Both the position numbers and the translations under genes were made by a program. The notes below the pieces were generated by a model, which saw nothing but the letters and a program-made list of their open reading frames with translations, was not told the DNA's origin and ran no database searches. 64,000 nt of DNA, taken from Pohlia nutans (taxonomy: Eukaryota > Streptophyta > Bryopsida > Bryales > Mniaceae). Each line of letters starts with the position of its first letter. The stretch's first letter is position 1. Below, one piece after another: positions 25,623-37,400 of the stretch. Location of the stretch: assembly GCA_022496805.1 (NCBI GenBank), contig CM040094.1:8393501-8457500 (forward strand), written 5' to 3'.

Positions 25623-27690
25623 GATGAAGCTTGTCACGAAGAGCTGAAGGCTAGGACTGAAAGATAACGTCAATAGCCCGGCTCTTACCGAATCCCGACT
25701 GCTGCCTGTATTCCATGGCTCTCCCCTTCTTCTGACCAGCACCAATTGCGACCTAACCATCGCAGCAACATAGGTCAAGTTCAACATCTGAAAAAACGCC
25801 CCTACGAACAAATATATATAGAGACGTGAAAAAATTCTGCTCTCCGCGACCTAACCATCGCAAGTTCAAAATCCAAACCTGCACGAATAAATTCTGCTAA
25901 TTCAATACAGAGACGTGAATAATCATGGCAGAAAAAGAGTCCGAAAGTAGAACTAACACTTGATGAAGACTCTGAGAGAACTGGTAGTTTTGTACCTGCT
26001 TTCGGCGTTCTGTAATTCGCTACCCTAGAAGAAAACACGGAATTCAGCAGACAGATCTTGTAGTAAACCCTCGGTGACGATCGCTTATGAAATCCCTACA
26101 AACCCTTGGAAATTTCGGTTAACTGAGCTGCTGCTGCTGCTGTTGCTGCGGTCCATCAGCTCTAAAGAGAACAAGCGGAAGAAGAAGAAGAAGAAGAAGA
26201 AATAGAAGCAAGTGCTTCGTCTACTAAGAAGTGATTGGCACAGGAATATTCCGAAACCCTTTTCCATCCGACACGGAACGATCGTATAACATTCTTGCCG
26301 AATTATTTTTCGAAACCTCAGCTGCCAGAGAGAAATTTTGTCAACGATCTCTACTCACACCGACTACGAAACGCCATCGTGCTGCTGCTTAGTTTTCTAC
26401 GTTAGTGAGCTCCATGTATGTTATCAAAGCTTGCTTGCTGGCTATGGCGGGGCCATCGAAAAAGCTCACTCACTCCAGTACCTCGGATACACAGGAAAAA
26501 CCTCCCACTCAAATTTGAAAAGTCAAAACTATACAAACCCCAAACCGGAAGTGGTTTCATAACCATCTGAAGATGTGACAAAAGGAATGCCAAGCCCCGG
26601 CACGTGACAGAGTCAACACTAAGTTACATCCCACGCCGTCCAAACGCAGCACCACTCCAGAAATTTGGAAAAAAGGAAAAAAAAAATTATTCTAAGAAAG
26701 AAAGAAGATGATGAAGTCTCTAACTTACTAGAGTTAACCGATGGATGTTACATGAAAGTTACACTTCAAGATTTTTGAGATGGAAACGACTGTCTCAAAG
26801 TGGAAACTTACCTTAGGTTCATTTTAGGTTCAAAAGACTGTAAAACTACTCTATGATGAGTTACATAGAAAGCCGACCAAAAGACTACTAATAATAATAC
26901 GAAAATTTGATAATATTGGGATGCAAACTCACTGTAGAAGTTCTAGACTGTTTTTGGTAAACTCTACTAAGGTAAGTTACTTTACTTTACCAAGTCAGTT
27001 ACTTAGTCAGTCACAAGCTTGTGATAGAAGTTGAACAATTTCCTTTTTCTGATTAGTCCCGGGATCTTTTTCTGATTCGCGTTTCTTGTGAGAATATGAA
27101 AACCCTAATTTCTTGTGCTGCAGGGTAAATAGAAAAGTAATGTCGGTGGTGCAGTAGTTTTTTTGTGTGATTCTTTTCGAAGCGGTGGCATCGGACATCA
27201 TTTTCACGTGTTGAGTTTCAAATGATGAGCGCTCTGGCTATTAAAAAAAATTCCCCCTTCCACCACCTGGCTGGATGGGAAATGATCAATGGTAGTACGA
27301 AGAAATGATGGTGTTTTTAGGGTTTCGCAGCAAGCATGGTACAACTTCTTACAGATGACAGACAGAACTTGGGACGATTTGAATGGCACTGTCTTCAAGT
27401 TTGTTAGTGTGTCATTAAGCATCTGGTAGCGCCTTCACCGAAATGGCAGTATCCTATGTAATGTCAATCATTATGCAACAACATTATTTCGTGTACTAAA
27501 TTTGCTCCTTGACACAATTTGTAAGACTACTTATCGTCGTCAAAAACTAAACAAAAACGTGGAGGAGATTCCGAAGGCGAAGAGCTTCAGCCGTTTTCTT
27601 GAACACGCTTTCAAGGTGCGTTTCAAGAAGTTTTTTGGCAGAGATTTTTTAGGGTTTCAGTGTTACCTGACCAATTCTGTTACTCTTCAA

Positions 27691-27874
27691 TTAATCCCTA
27701 AAAGATCAGGAAGCCCTCATTCTTTTTAAGGAGGTATTATGTGGACTTTGACAATGTTATTCACTGATTCTGGTGATGTAAAATTTGGTCCCATCTGAAT
27801 TATACTTTTCTCAATATGATTGATTGAATTTTATCATTTTAGAACCATGAATCCTTGGTCCTTTTAGGGGTTAA
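27691..27874. mobile_element. CCCCTAAAGGACC-family MITE, internally deleted
   Basis: TTAATCCCTAAAAGATCAGG at the left and CCTTTTAGGGGTTAA at the right, 184 bp, missing part of the usual middle. Confidence 0.75.
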
Positions 27875-27925
27875 GGTATGTGCAACCAGCATCGCCATTC
27901 ATGCAGGTGGTGATTCTTGGACTTG

Positions 27926-28164
27926 TTAACCCCTAAAGGACCATAAGGCCACCACGTGGCTCCTGTTTTTTTCAGTGATTTTGAGTAGGCTTTATGTAGA
28001 TTTCTTTTTGTTAACTTTATTTTTATTTTTAATTCAACATATGTAATATTCTTCACTAATTCCAGTGATATAAAATTTGGTCCCATTCAAATTATAATTT
28101 TCACAATATGATTGTTTAAACTTGTCATTTTAAAACCATGAATCCTTGGTCCTTTAGGGGTTAA
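27926..28164. mobile_element. CCCCTAAAGGACC-family MITE, well preserved
   Basis: 239 bp with perfect outer ends TTAACCCCTAAAGGACC and GGTCCTTTAGGGGTTAA, 280 bp upstream of the predicted flippase start. Near-identical to the copy in VAC14 intron 1, suggesting recent relative activity. Confidence 0.85.
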
Positions 28165-28442
28165 AATGACTTGGAGAAATGTCTATGGCTGCTTATCTTG
28201 AATGGAAATGGAGTTTTGTACTGTCACTTTTAGTGGTTTACAACCTTCCATTTTGGAATTGCATAAGAAATTCATGTTTAATGATAAAAATTTGATCTCA
28301 ACAAATTTGGTTCTCTCTAGTGATCTCCGAATGAAAAGCACACGTTTACGTATGTTAAAATGCTTAAAGTGATGCAAATACTTAGTTTATTTGTTAGTTC
28401 TTCTACTGAATTCTTCTCTTGGATACGTTTTTCCAAGCCTAG

Positions 28443-31400
28443 ATGTTCTCAGTTCCTTGTTGGATCTTGCAGCCAAGACAATTCAGTAGTTTTCGGAGTA
28501 TACGTGGCCATGTTACAGGACTAGGGCGAGAATTCGCTCTGCAAGAGAACGAGTAAGTCATTTCATACTCTTGTTGTTGGGACTAAAAATGTAACAATAA
28601 TACTTTGTGCTGTAATTCTGAACCATAGAGGTCCATTTCAATTGGGTAAATGTGCACAGTAGTTGACAATGATTTGGTAAAGTCATGAACTGGATGCAAC
28701 GACTAGTAATTAATCCTTGATTCCTCTGATGAATTTCAATTTTGTGTCAAATCTGATGCATCATTAACCCCTAAAGACCAAGAAGTCCAAATTGGGCCAC
28801 ATATTTTTTATAGCAGTTTTAAATAGGTCCTATGTAGACTTCCTTTTATTTCAACTTATGCAATGTTCCTCACTGATTTCAGTGATATAAGAGTTATCCG
28901 TAAACTAAAGGGTTGAGTGGGCCTTAGTTTGACTAAAATTTGGAGAAACGAAAATTATTGAGAGAAGTTCTAGGAAATCAAAAGAATGGGTGAGTGGGGA
29001 TGGTCTAGGTATATATAGCGAGAATCTATTGCTAGAAAAGGGGCTAGCAATCACCTTCTTCATGTGTGAAGGTGAATAATAGAAACTTGGGTGAGAAGTT
29101 TTTTAGCACCGATTTTGGTGTTTTCAAAGTTTGCATCTACAATTTTTTTTAGTGACCGACACACGTTCTTTTTTTAGGATTATTGTCACTATTCACTCAA
29201 ACTATGGTCCACTCACCCACTTTTGAGGGACTTTACGGATAACTCTACAAAATCTGAATTATATTTTTCACAATATGATCAATTGAATTTGTCATTTTAA
29301 AACTATGAATCCTTGGTCCTTTAAGGGTTAAGAACTTGGAGAAATACACGTTGGAGTTGATATGTGAACAGAAGTTGTAGAAATCTTTGGTTGTTTTACT
29401 GAGAGCCTGTTACTGAGAATCACCTGGTTTTCATCTGACAAACGCAGGTTTTGTTCAAACGCTTATACAACATCGACGTACACTCCAGCGTCATTTCTTC
29501 CCCTCAACCTTTTCCATCAACTTTCACATCCAGCCAATTTCTACTTCCTGCTGATTGTGTTCCTGCAGCTCATACCAGAACTGTCGCCTACCAGCTGGAT
29601 CACTACCTTCGTCCCCCTTTCGTGCATTCTTCTGCTCAATGGGATCAAAGATGGTCACTATGACTATAATCGCCACCAATCTGACAAAAAGGTGAGCATT
29701 TTTGCTACTTTTCCATGGCTTGAAGAGCAATCCAGGCTCCTTGGATGCTGTTTTCATATTATATAGGTAATATCAGTGTAATACACATGTGCTACCTAGG
29801 TGCTACTTAGGCAATACCTGGGTGATACCTGGCTACACATCTTGACTCCATGTAGGAAATCTGGCTATTATTCTCTCTTTTTTTTCAAAAATCCTTTGTG
29901 TCAATTAGCTAGTATGGTGCTCTTTGCTCCAAGACCTTCCAGCCTCGGTCTCCAAATCCAGGACCATGGCATTGAGTAGAAACAAAAAGCTCAAAAGACA
30001 GCACACTTTTGCAATACAGTTTCTGTTGAAATTTTGAGCTTTTTTTTGTGCTCTAGAGATTGAGGATGCACAGATACAGTATACTCCCTCCGTCCCATAA
30101 TAAATGATACCTTTGAGAAAAAAAAATTGTCCCAAATCATTTATTTAATTTGAAGTTGTTTTTCAGATTCTAACAAGTCAAAATCGCAAGACAAGTGCAC
30201 AGAAAGTGTTTTTTTCTGTGAAGCTTTTCTTTGCTCATGTGTGGATCATAAACAACATATGAGCTTAGCTAAAATCAGTGCTAGTATATGTTGATTGCAT
30301 TAGAGGACGCACTACAATGAATATCACCATGCTACCACATGCCACACATACCATGTGCAGTATGATACTGCTTCGACAAACAACTACAACATTTGTTTTG
30401 TGAAAAGTGCACATGTCATATAAAAAGTGCACATGCTAAAATTTTGTACACTTGAAGAAAGCATAGTCATATTTTACCTACAAAGTGCCAAAATTGAATG
30501 TACATTACATAAAATAAATGTAGTGCAAATTTTAAAGGGGTGGATATGTTCCCACACCCCCCTTTTAAAATAAAAGAAATGCAGTGCTCATGGCACTAAA
30601 AAAACAGTGCACACGGCTATGTGCGCTTTTAACAAAACATAGCTTCTAGTCTGAAATAGAAACTTATTGTATTTAGAGATTTGATGAAATCATTCTTAAT
30701 TTTTGATTTTTTTCAAAAGCATCATCTATTATGGGACCAAGGGAGTATAAGTACTCTCCGCCATTTGGCATGTATCATCAAACAAGAACGTGTTGAACGC
30801 CTACTCTTTTCACTATGGTTGGTAGTAACTTCACTTGCCTTGGCTGAGTATCAACGCTTTTCATTCTTGAACTGAAAATGTGAGAGGATGTTAGAGAATC
30901 TGATCATCTAGGATACCTTGAATTAGGAGTTTCTTTCAAGAATGTTATGCAGGTGATCAAACAACAGCTATTTTTCTTCTTTTTGTACTCCTAACTTGAG
31001 TTTATGTGGGTGCTAATGCAGGTGAACCTTAAAAAAACGGAAGTTTTGAAGGATGGAACCTTTGAGACGCTGACTTGGGAGGATGTTGTGGCGGGGGATA
31101 TCTTGAAGGTGAATAGTGATGAAGAGTTTCCAGCGGATATGGTCTTTTTATGTTCCTCAGATTCCCAAGGTGTGTACATTTCATGCTCACCTCGGATACT
31201 ACGTAATATATACATATTACCATCCTCAGTTGAATCAGCATGCTGGATATGAACCTATTGGAAAGGATCAAAATGATATTTTTATAGATATTTTTATTAA
31301 AGGAACAACAAAATTTGCTGCTAGATTTTTAACCAAATAAGAGCAAAATTCCAGTTTCTAATGAACCTAGTAGCAAAATTTCTTTTGAAGAAAACAGTCT

Positions 31401-34400
31401 TAATTCAAGTGGAACAGGATTTTCTTAGACGCTCTGAAGAAAAAGAACAACCTCAATCTACTGAAGATGCTATAGTATTGTATAGGCGGAGATCTTATAT
31501 TTTCCGAATCTATACGTAAAGAATTACAAAAAATTAAAATTCAACAAAGATGTGAATTAGGAAAAATTGGTCGATTAAACAATCTTCTATATGGTTAGAC
31601 CTGGTATAACATTTTTTATGCTTCGGTAGACCAAACACCCTTCATAATTTGGTCTTTAGTTTTTCTTTGCACTTGCCTAGCTTATAATCTATGACTAGCA
31701 AATACGGTGGTTGTAGTTGTACCTGTGCAGGGCTTGCATATGTGGAGACGACAAATTTTGACGGTGATTCTTACTTGAAAATTCGCAATGCAATATACCA
31801 AAAGGCGTTTCGAGATTTCAACATGTCACCAACCATATTCTCTGGGCTGATTATTAAATGCGAGCACCCCAATAATCGCCTCTATGAATTTGAGGGTGCC
31901 ATTAAACTTCAGGTTCAAATCCTTTTCTATAGACTGTTGTTGTGAAGATTGATCCTTGGCCTTTTCGCTTGCACAAACGAGTCTTTCCTGGAGATCTTTG
32001 CAACATTGCTTCAAACTAGGACTTCCAAAAATTGAAATTGAAACTTATTCTTAGTTTTTTTTCATGTAGATTGTTTTGAATTACATACATAGAAGCATGC
32101 ATTTGACAACACTTATCATGAAAAACCATAATAATTGAACAAAACCACATACAGTCAACATTTGTTGATTTTTCAAAAGTTGCATTTGTCCAACGCTCGA
32201 TTTATTCATTTTTGTGATTGGGCAACTCCAATAGATGAATAATAGAATTTATGATGGGGGCAGGGTCTCAGTTCTATGAACTGACTGAAATTGTCGTTAT
32301 GAGTCACTAAATTTGAGTTTTGTGACTTGATGGGACCTTCTGGGTCAAGAAAACTCCAGACATTATGATAGGGAAGTTTACGTATTTATATATGTATGAT
32401 TGTTATGGGGATCTTTTGCAGGGTGCAGGGAGATTGTTTCTGGATGAAACCAAAATCCTCCTGCGAGGAGCTAGTCTCCGAAACACGTCCTGGGTCCTCG
32501 GCTGCGTTATTTTCACAGGACGTGACACAAAGGTTCTACGTAACATGAGAAGTGTTAAACGAAAGGTTGGTGCTAATCTATAGTTTCTAGTACCTTGATA
32601 ATGTGCGCGTGTTGAATTTCGCGTGTCGATATCATAGACTCTTTGTTTTGAAGCATACCTTTAGTTGCTTTAACAAGATGTCATCCAATTAAACCTCAAA
32701 TAACAAAAGCTTGAAACAATTCTATTAGTAATTTATAATAACTGTAGCCAGATGAAAGAAAACCTTCATTTCCATTTCTATTGACAAATAGTTTCTCCTC
32801 CAAGATGCATATTGATCAATTGATTTCCACAGTGCTGCAATTTACTATTTGCTAAGTTTTTTCTAATTTTCCTCTACCAATTTATTATTAATACATATTA
32901 GATTAGAGTTACCCTTAACTTCACCACTATTTCAGATTCTTGATTGAACCAAAAAAAAGGCTGATCAATGACATTATTCATTAGATTCATCCCTTCTTTT
33001 TCACTAAAACAAGGTCAACACTCTCACTGTGAATGAGTGTAAGATAACTCTACTGTGAAGACATTTTCTGATTTGCAAATGTTCTTGTATTCTAATTGAT
33101 TATGCAGGTATCTAACCTCGAGGGCCATGTCAACACGATATTACCAATCATGTTAGTCTTCAATGTTATAATCTGCTTCTCTTTGGCAGTCGCTGGCAAT
33201 GTTTGGATGGAGAAGAAGGACTACTACTATTTTATACCCACCGAATCCAACACGTGGCCGGATTATGGAGTTGGAATTAAGGGGACCTGCGTTCGATTTA
33301 TCCGGTAAATTCTTTCATAGCTTGACCCCTAAAGGACCAGGAAGCCCAAATCGGGCCTCATGTTTTTTGAGCAGGTCCTAAGTGGACTTCTTTTTGTTCA
33401 AATTTGTATTTTTTGTTGACTAACACATACAACGTTCTTCACTGATTCCGGTGATATAAAATTTGGTCTCATTTGAATTATATTTTTCATAACATGATCA
33501 ATTGAATTTGTCATTTTAAAACCATGAATCCTTGGTCCTTTAGGGTGAAGCCAAACGTTTCTCCTTGGAGAAGCATAAAGCAGGTTACGGGCGCTTAACA
33601 TAACATCTCAGGGAGGTCACTATGCAAAAAGTAGAAAACCACGTGAGTTAAACTATAGAGTCCTTTTTATTCATTGGAGGAAAAAATTCTACCTAATTAT
33701 AAAATTTTATATGTAATATGGGATACTTTAAATTCAAGTAAAGAATAGTTTGAAAATATATTTGGAATATACCTAGAATATTGTAGAATATACCTCAAAT
33801 ATTCCATTTATGTGATAGCCCCTGTTAAAATACTCTCTTATTTGCAAGTGGTTACACTAAATACATGCTAGTGACCTCCTCAAGCATAACATTTGAGATG
33901 AATATCAGATGCTTTCTTTTGTGAGCAATGTCCATCTAGAGATGCAGTCTATTGGTGACCCGAATGATCCAAATAAATACCCAACTATCAGTGCATTGTT
34001 ACTTTTATTGTGTTACTGTTACTATAGTGTCCATTCCCAGGAGGGAAGAGTAGTTTTGTTCCAATGACCCTTTGTCCGGAGGGCACTGAGTCATTGACAT
34101 TACAAATGGACGCTTTATTCACGCCGGCCTTCGAAAGAGGACCGGAGTTTCTATCTATCTATCTGACCCGAATGGCCTGTCATTGTGTGGAACTCTTTTA
34201 ACTTATTGTCTAACCTATTTGAACCTATTGTCTATTGTCTATGTGGGGAGGGCAGATTCTTTATATTGTTGCATGAGGTCCTACCCATCTCGTTGTATAT
34301 GTCGCTTGAGTTAGTGAAGGTCATGCAGTGCCTCTTTGTGGACTGGGATCTTCACATGTATTCCCCCGAGGCAGACAGGCCGGCTTTGGCTCGTACATCT

Positions 34401-37400
34401 GGCCTGCTGGAAGAACTCGGTCAGGTAAGACCTTATTTGAGAAGCTGCGTTTCTTAACCCTTACATAACATTTACTAGCCTTCATGCTCACTGCCTTTCT
34501 TTATTCACTTTGCTCATCACCTTGAGCCTCCACTTGTCCACTTAGCTACTGATGAAGTACAGTTGGGTGTGGAATATTCCACATCAAGGCAAGGACAGTG
34601 CATGCTACTGAATGTTATGTAAAGGACCAAGCAACTCTATGTTTATTTTCTCTGCCCACCAGGGGAGAGACTACGGTGACGCTTTGTTTCCAAGGAGTTA
34701 CATGGCTAAAGAGTACAAACAAGGTGTAAAAGTAAATTTAGGGTAAATACTAAGGCAGAGACTACGCGACTAGCCGCTTGTTTTAATAGTTTTGAGTAGG
34801 TCCTATTTGGACTTCCTCCTGTTCAAATTTCTTTCTTTTTTGACCAACGCATGCAATGATCTTCACTAGTTTTGGTGATATAAATTTTTGGTCCCATCTG
34901 AATTATATTTTTCACAATATGATTAATTGAATTTGTTATTATAGAACTGTAAATCCTTGGTCCTTTAGGGGTTAAGGTATGTTCTCACTTGGTGTTAAGA
35001 GTGGTGTTAGCAATGTTCTTAGGAATGAATTTACGTAGATTCACTCACCCTTAATACCAAGTGTGAATATACCTTTATATTGAAAGACACTGAAATCCAG
35101 CACGTTTTTTGTCCTACATTAGTCTGGTTGCAGAAACCTGTTAAACAATGTTTTTAGTAAAATCGGAATATTTCAGGAACTTAGACAAATCAAAGAGATA
35201 GGGAGGCTTCTCATGATGACTGACCTTCTCATGAATCATGGAGAACATTCTCTTTTCTCTGTTGTTAGATCAACCGTGCAAGGTGATAATGTTGGTTACT
35301 CTGTCTTGTCCTAATTTCTAGCATTGTTTTTTTCTGCAATATTTGTCCTATATTTTATACTTCAAACGTGAGCCCTGTCCACTTCAAACGGGGCGGACAA
35401 TGAGAGTGACACAAAAACTACATACTACTATCCAAGATAAACCACTTTTCAAGTACTGAGACGACTTTTTAGCGTTAAGTTAAAACACGCCAAAAACTAG
35501 GACAGTTATTTCCGTTCAGAGGGAGTATTACTTCCCAGTGTTTCTCAAAGAGGGAGTATTACTTTCCAGTGTTTCTCAAAGTGAGACCTTGTTATTAATA
35601 CATGGGTTTCTTTTTTTTTTTGGTATGTAGGTGGAGTACGTTCTGGCCGACAAAACAGGCACACTAACGCAGAATATTATGGCCTTTGTGTGCTGTTCGA
35701 TTGGAGGTGTTTCCTATGGAAGGAAGGCAAAGACGACTACCCCAGAGGGTCAGGCTGAGACAACAACGCCAAGCAACTGCAGCTCATCTGTCCACGTTGT
35801 TGCGCAGGACAGTGTTTTGAGGGAGAATTTCACGACGAACAGTGAGACAGGCAGACTGTGCTGTCATTTTTTCACACACCTGGCGCTCTGCCACAACGTG
35901 TACCCTCGAGTTGTGGAAGAAGTAGCCATCAAGTACCAGGCGGCTTCTCCAGATGAAGCAGCACTTGTTCAGGAAATCAGCCGGTCCTTGCAAGTTTTCC
36001 TAAACCTTTCTTGTCGGCCAAATAACCGTGTCTATTAGGTAACTTGAATGATAAAATGCTTGCAATAGTAGGCAATGTGTCGTTTTTCACTTGCTATAAA
36101 TGAAAAAAGAATGAAACCGCCCCAGGCACATGGGTTGCGACAATGCTGGTGAGTGGTTTTGGTCTCAAGAAAACAGAAATCTAGGCACAATATTCCGTCA
36201 TTGTTCACTGTTTTCACAAAGTGGGGAATGAAAAACGACAATCACCTTGTTGGGTCAGTACGTATCTGTGCCAACTTTGTGGTAAATTGTATGCTTGTTT
36301 CTGACTCCAGGGAGCGGCAGAATGCGGATTCCATTTGGAATTTCGAAGTGCAGAGGAGATACAACTCTATGTAGAGGTGAGTTCTCATGGTTTTTAAGGC
36401 TTAAGGTTATCCCAAACTGAATTAGAATGGAAGCTAATAGTCAATTGTAGTAACTTTCAAAACATGTTTCTTTTGTTTAAAAATGTAGGATATGGTTTCT
36501 TCTTTCTATTGGTACATTTTTTGTTACGATTTATTTCAATATGGAAATGGCCTCTTTTGGCCATTTGGATACTTAGGGTGTTCGCCCTATTACATAAAAT
36601 CTGCTTGTCATTACTCCATGAAATGCTGCAGGGGGTTGGCCTGGAAATACACACTGTTTTAGCTGTTTTGGATTTTACCTGGGACCGGAAGCGCATGAGC
36701 GTCATTTGTAAGAATCAGCAAGGAAGGTAGAACATCACATCTTTCATTGTACTTTTTCTTTTTACATGTAGCTTCTCATTTCCTCTATTATCACCTATTT
36801 GGCAAGCCTCGAGTTCGTTTAGTAGCCATTATTTGAGTTTCTGGTCGACATATTTCCGCCATACATGGGTCTATGGTTAGTCCCAATAGGGTTTTTAGTA
36901 AAATTATATTGTTTCAAGAAGCATTTTATATATAAAAAAATCCTCATAATTCATATATGTATGTATCATGCTTACCTATGTATCGATCATGCAAAGACCT
37001 TTGTATGATCACTATGAGCATAGTGAGATTTGCCTATGAATCATGAGGAAGAGTCTCTTTATGATGCTGTCTAAAATGTTCTGAATTAAGGTAGGCGTAC
37101 CTTAAACCACCACAAAAATTAAAACCATCAACTTCTACACCCTTTCTTCATTTTAGGGAGGAAATGTAAGTTGTTGGTACATGACTTAACTTTTGATCAA
37201 TTGATGCATAAGTCATGTAATGAAAGCCTACGTTTCCTTCCTGAAATGAAAGAGGGGTGTAGAAGTTGGTGGTTTTAGGTGTCGTGGTGGTTTTACCTTA
37301 ATCTAATTTTGCTGAAAACACTGTTTCCATGGGCGAGTTAGTTAATCCAGCTCCCTCACAAGAAGTGCAAAATGAAACTGAAGTGCAGTGTGAGCTTGGC

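Larger units (their letters stand above)
25623..28442. promoter_or_regulatory. Divergent interval between VAC14 and the flippase gene
   Basis: The two genes are head to head, so both promoters and 5' UTRs must lie here. On the VAC14 side there is a (GAA)n/(CTT)n run at about 26178-26203 and a CTG-rich run at about 26127-26148, typical of plant 5' leaders. A 17-bp direct repeat GCGACCTAACCATCGCA occurs at about 25747 and 25848. On the flippase side two MITEs occupy 27691-28164. I cannot place a TATA box or start site with confidence. Confidence 0.5.

Noticed and set aside
27430..27608. Upstream 5' coding exon for the flippase
   Set aside because: An open frame ending CTTTCAAG/GTGCGT would join the acceptor at 28472 in phase, but it has no in-frame ATG and no family similarity.
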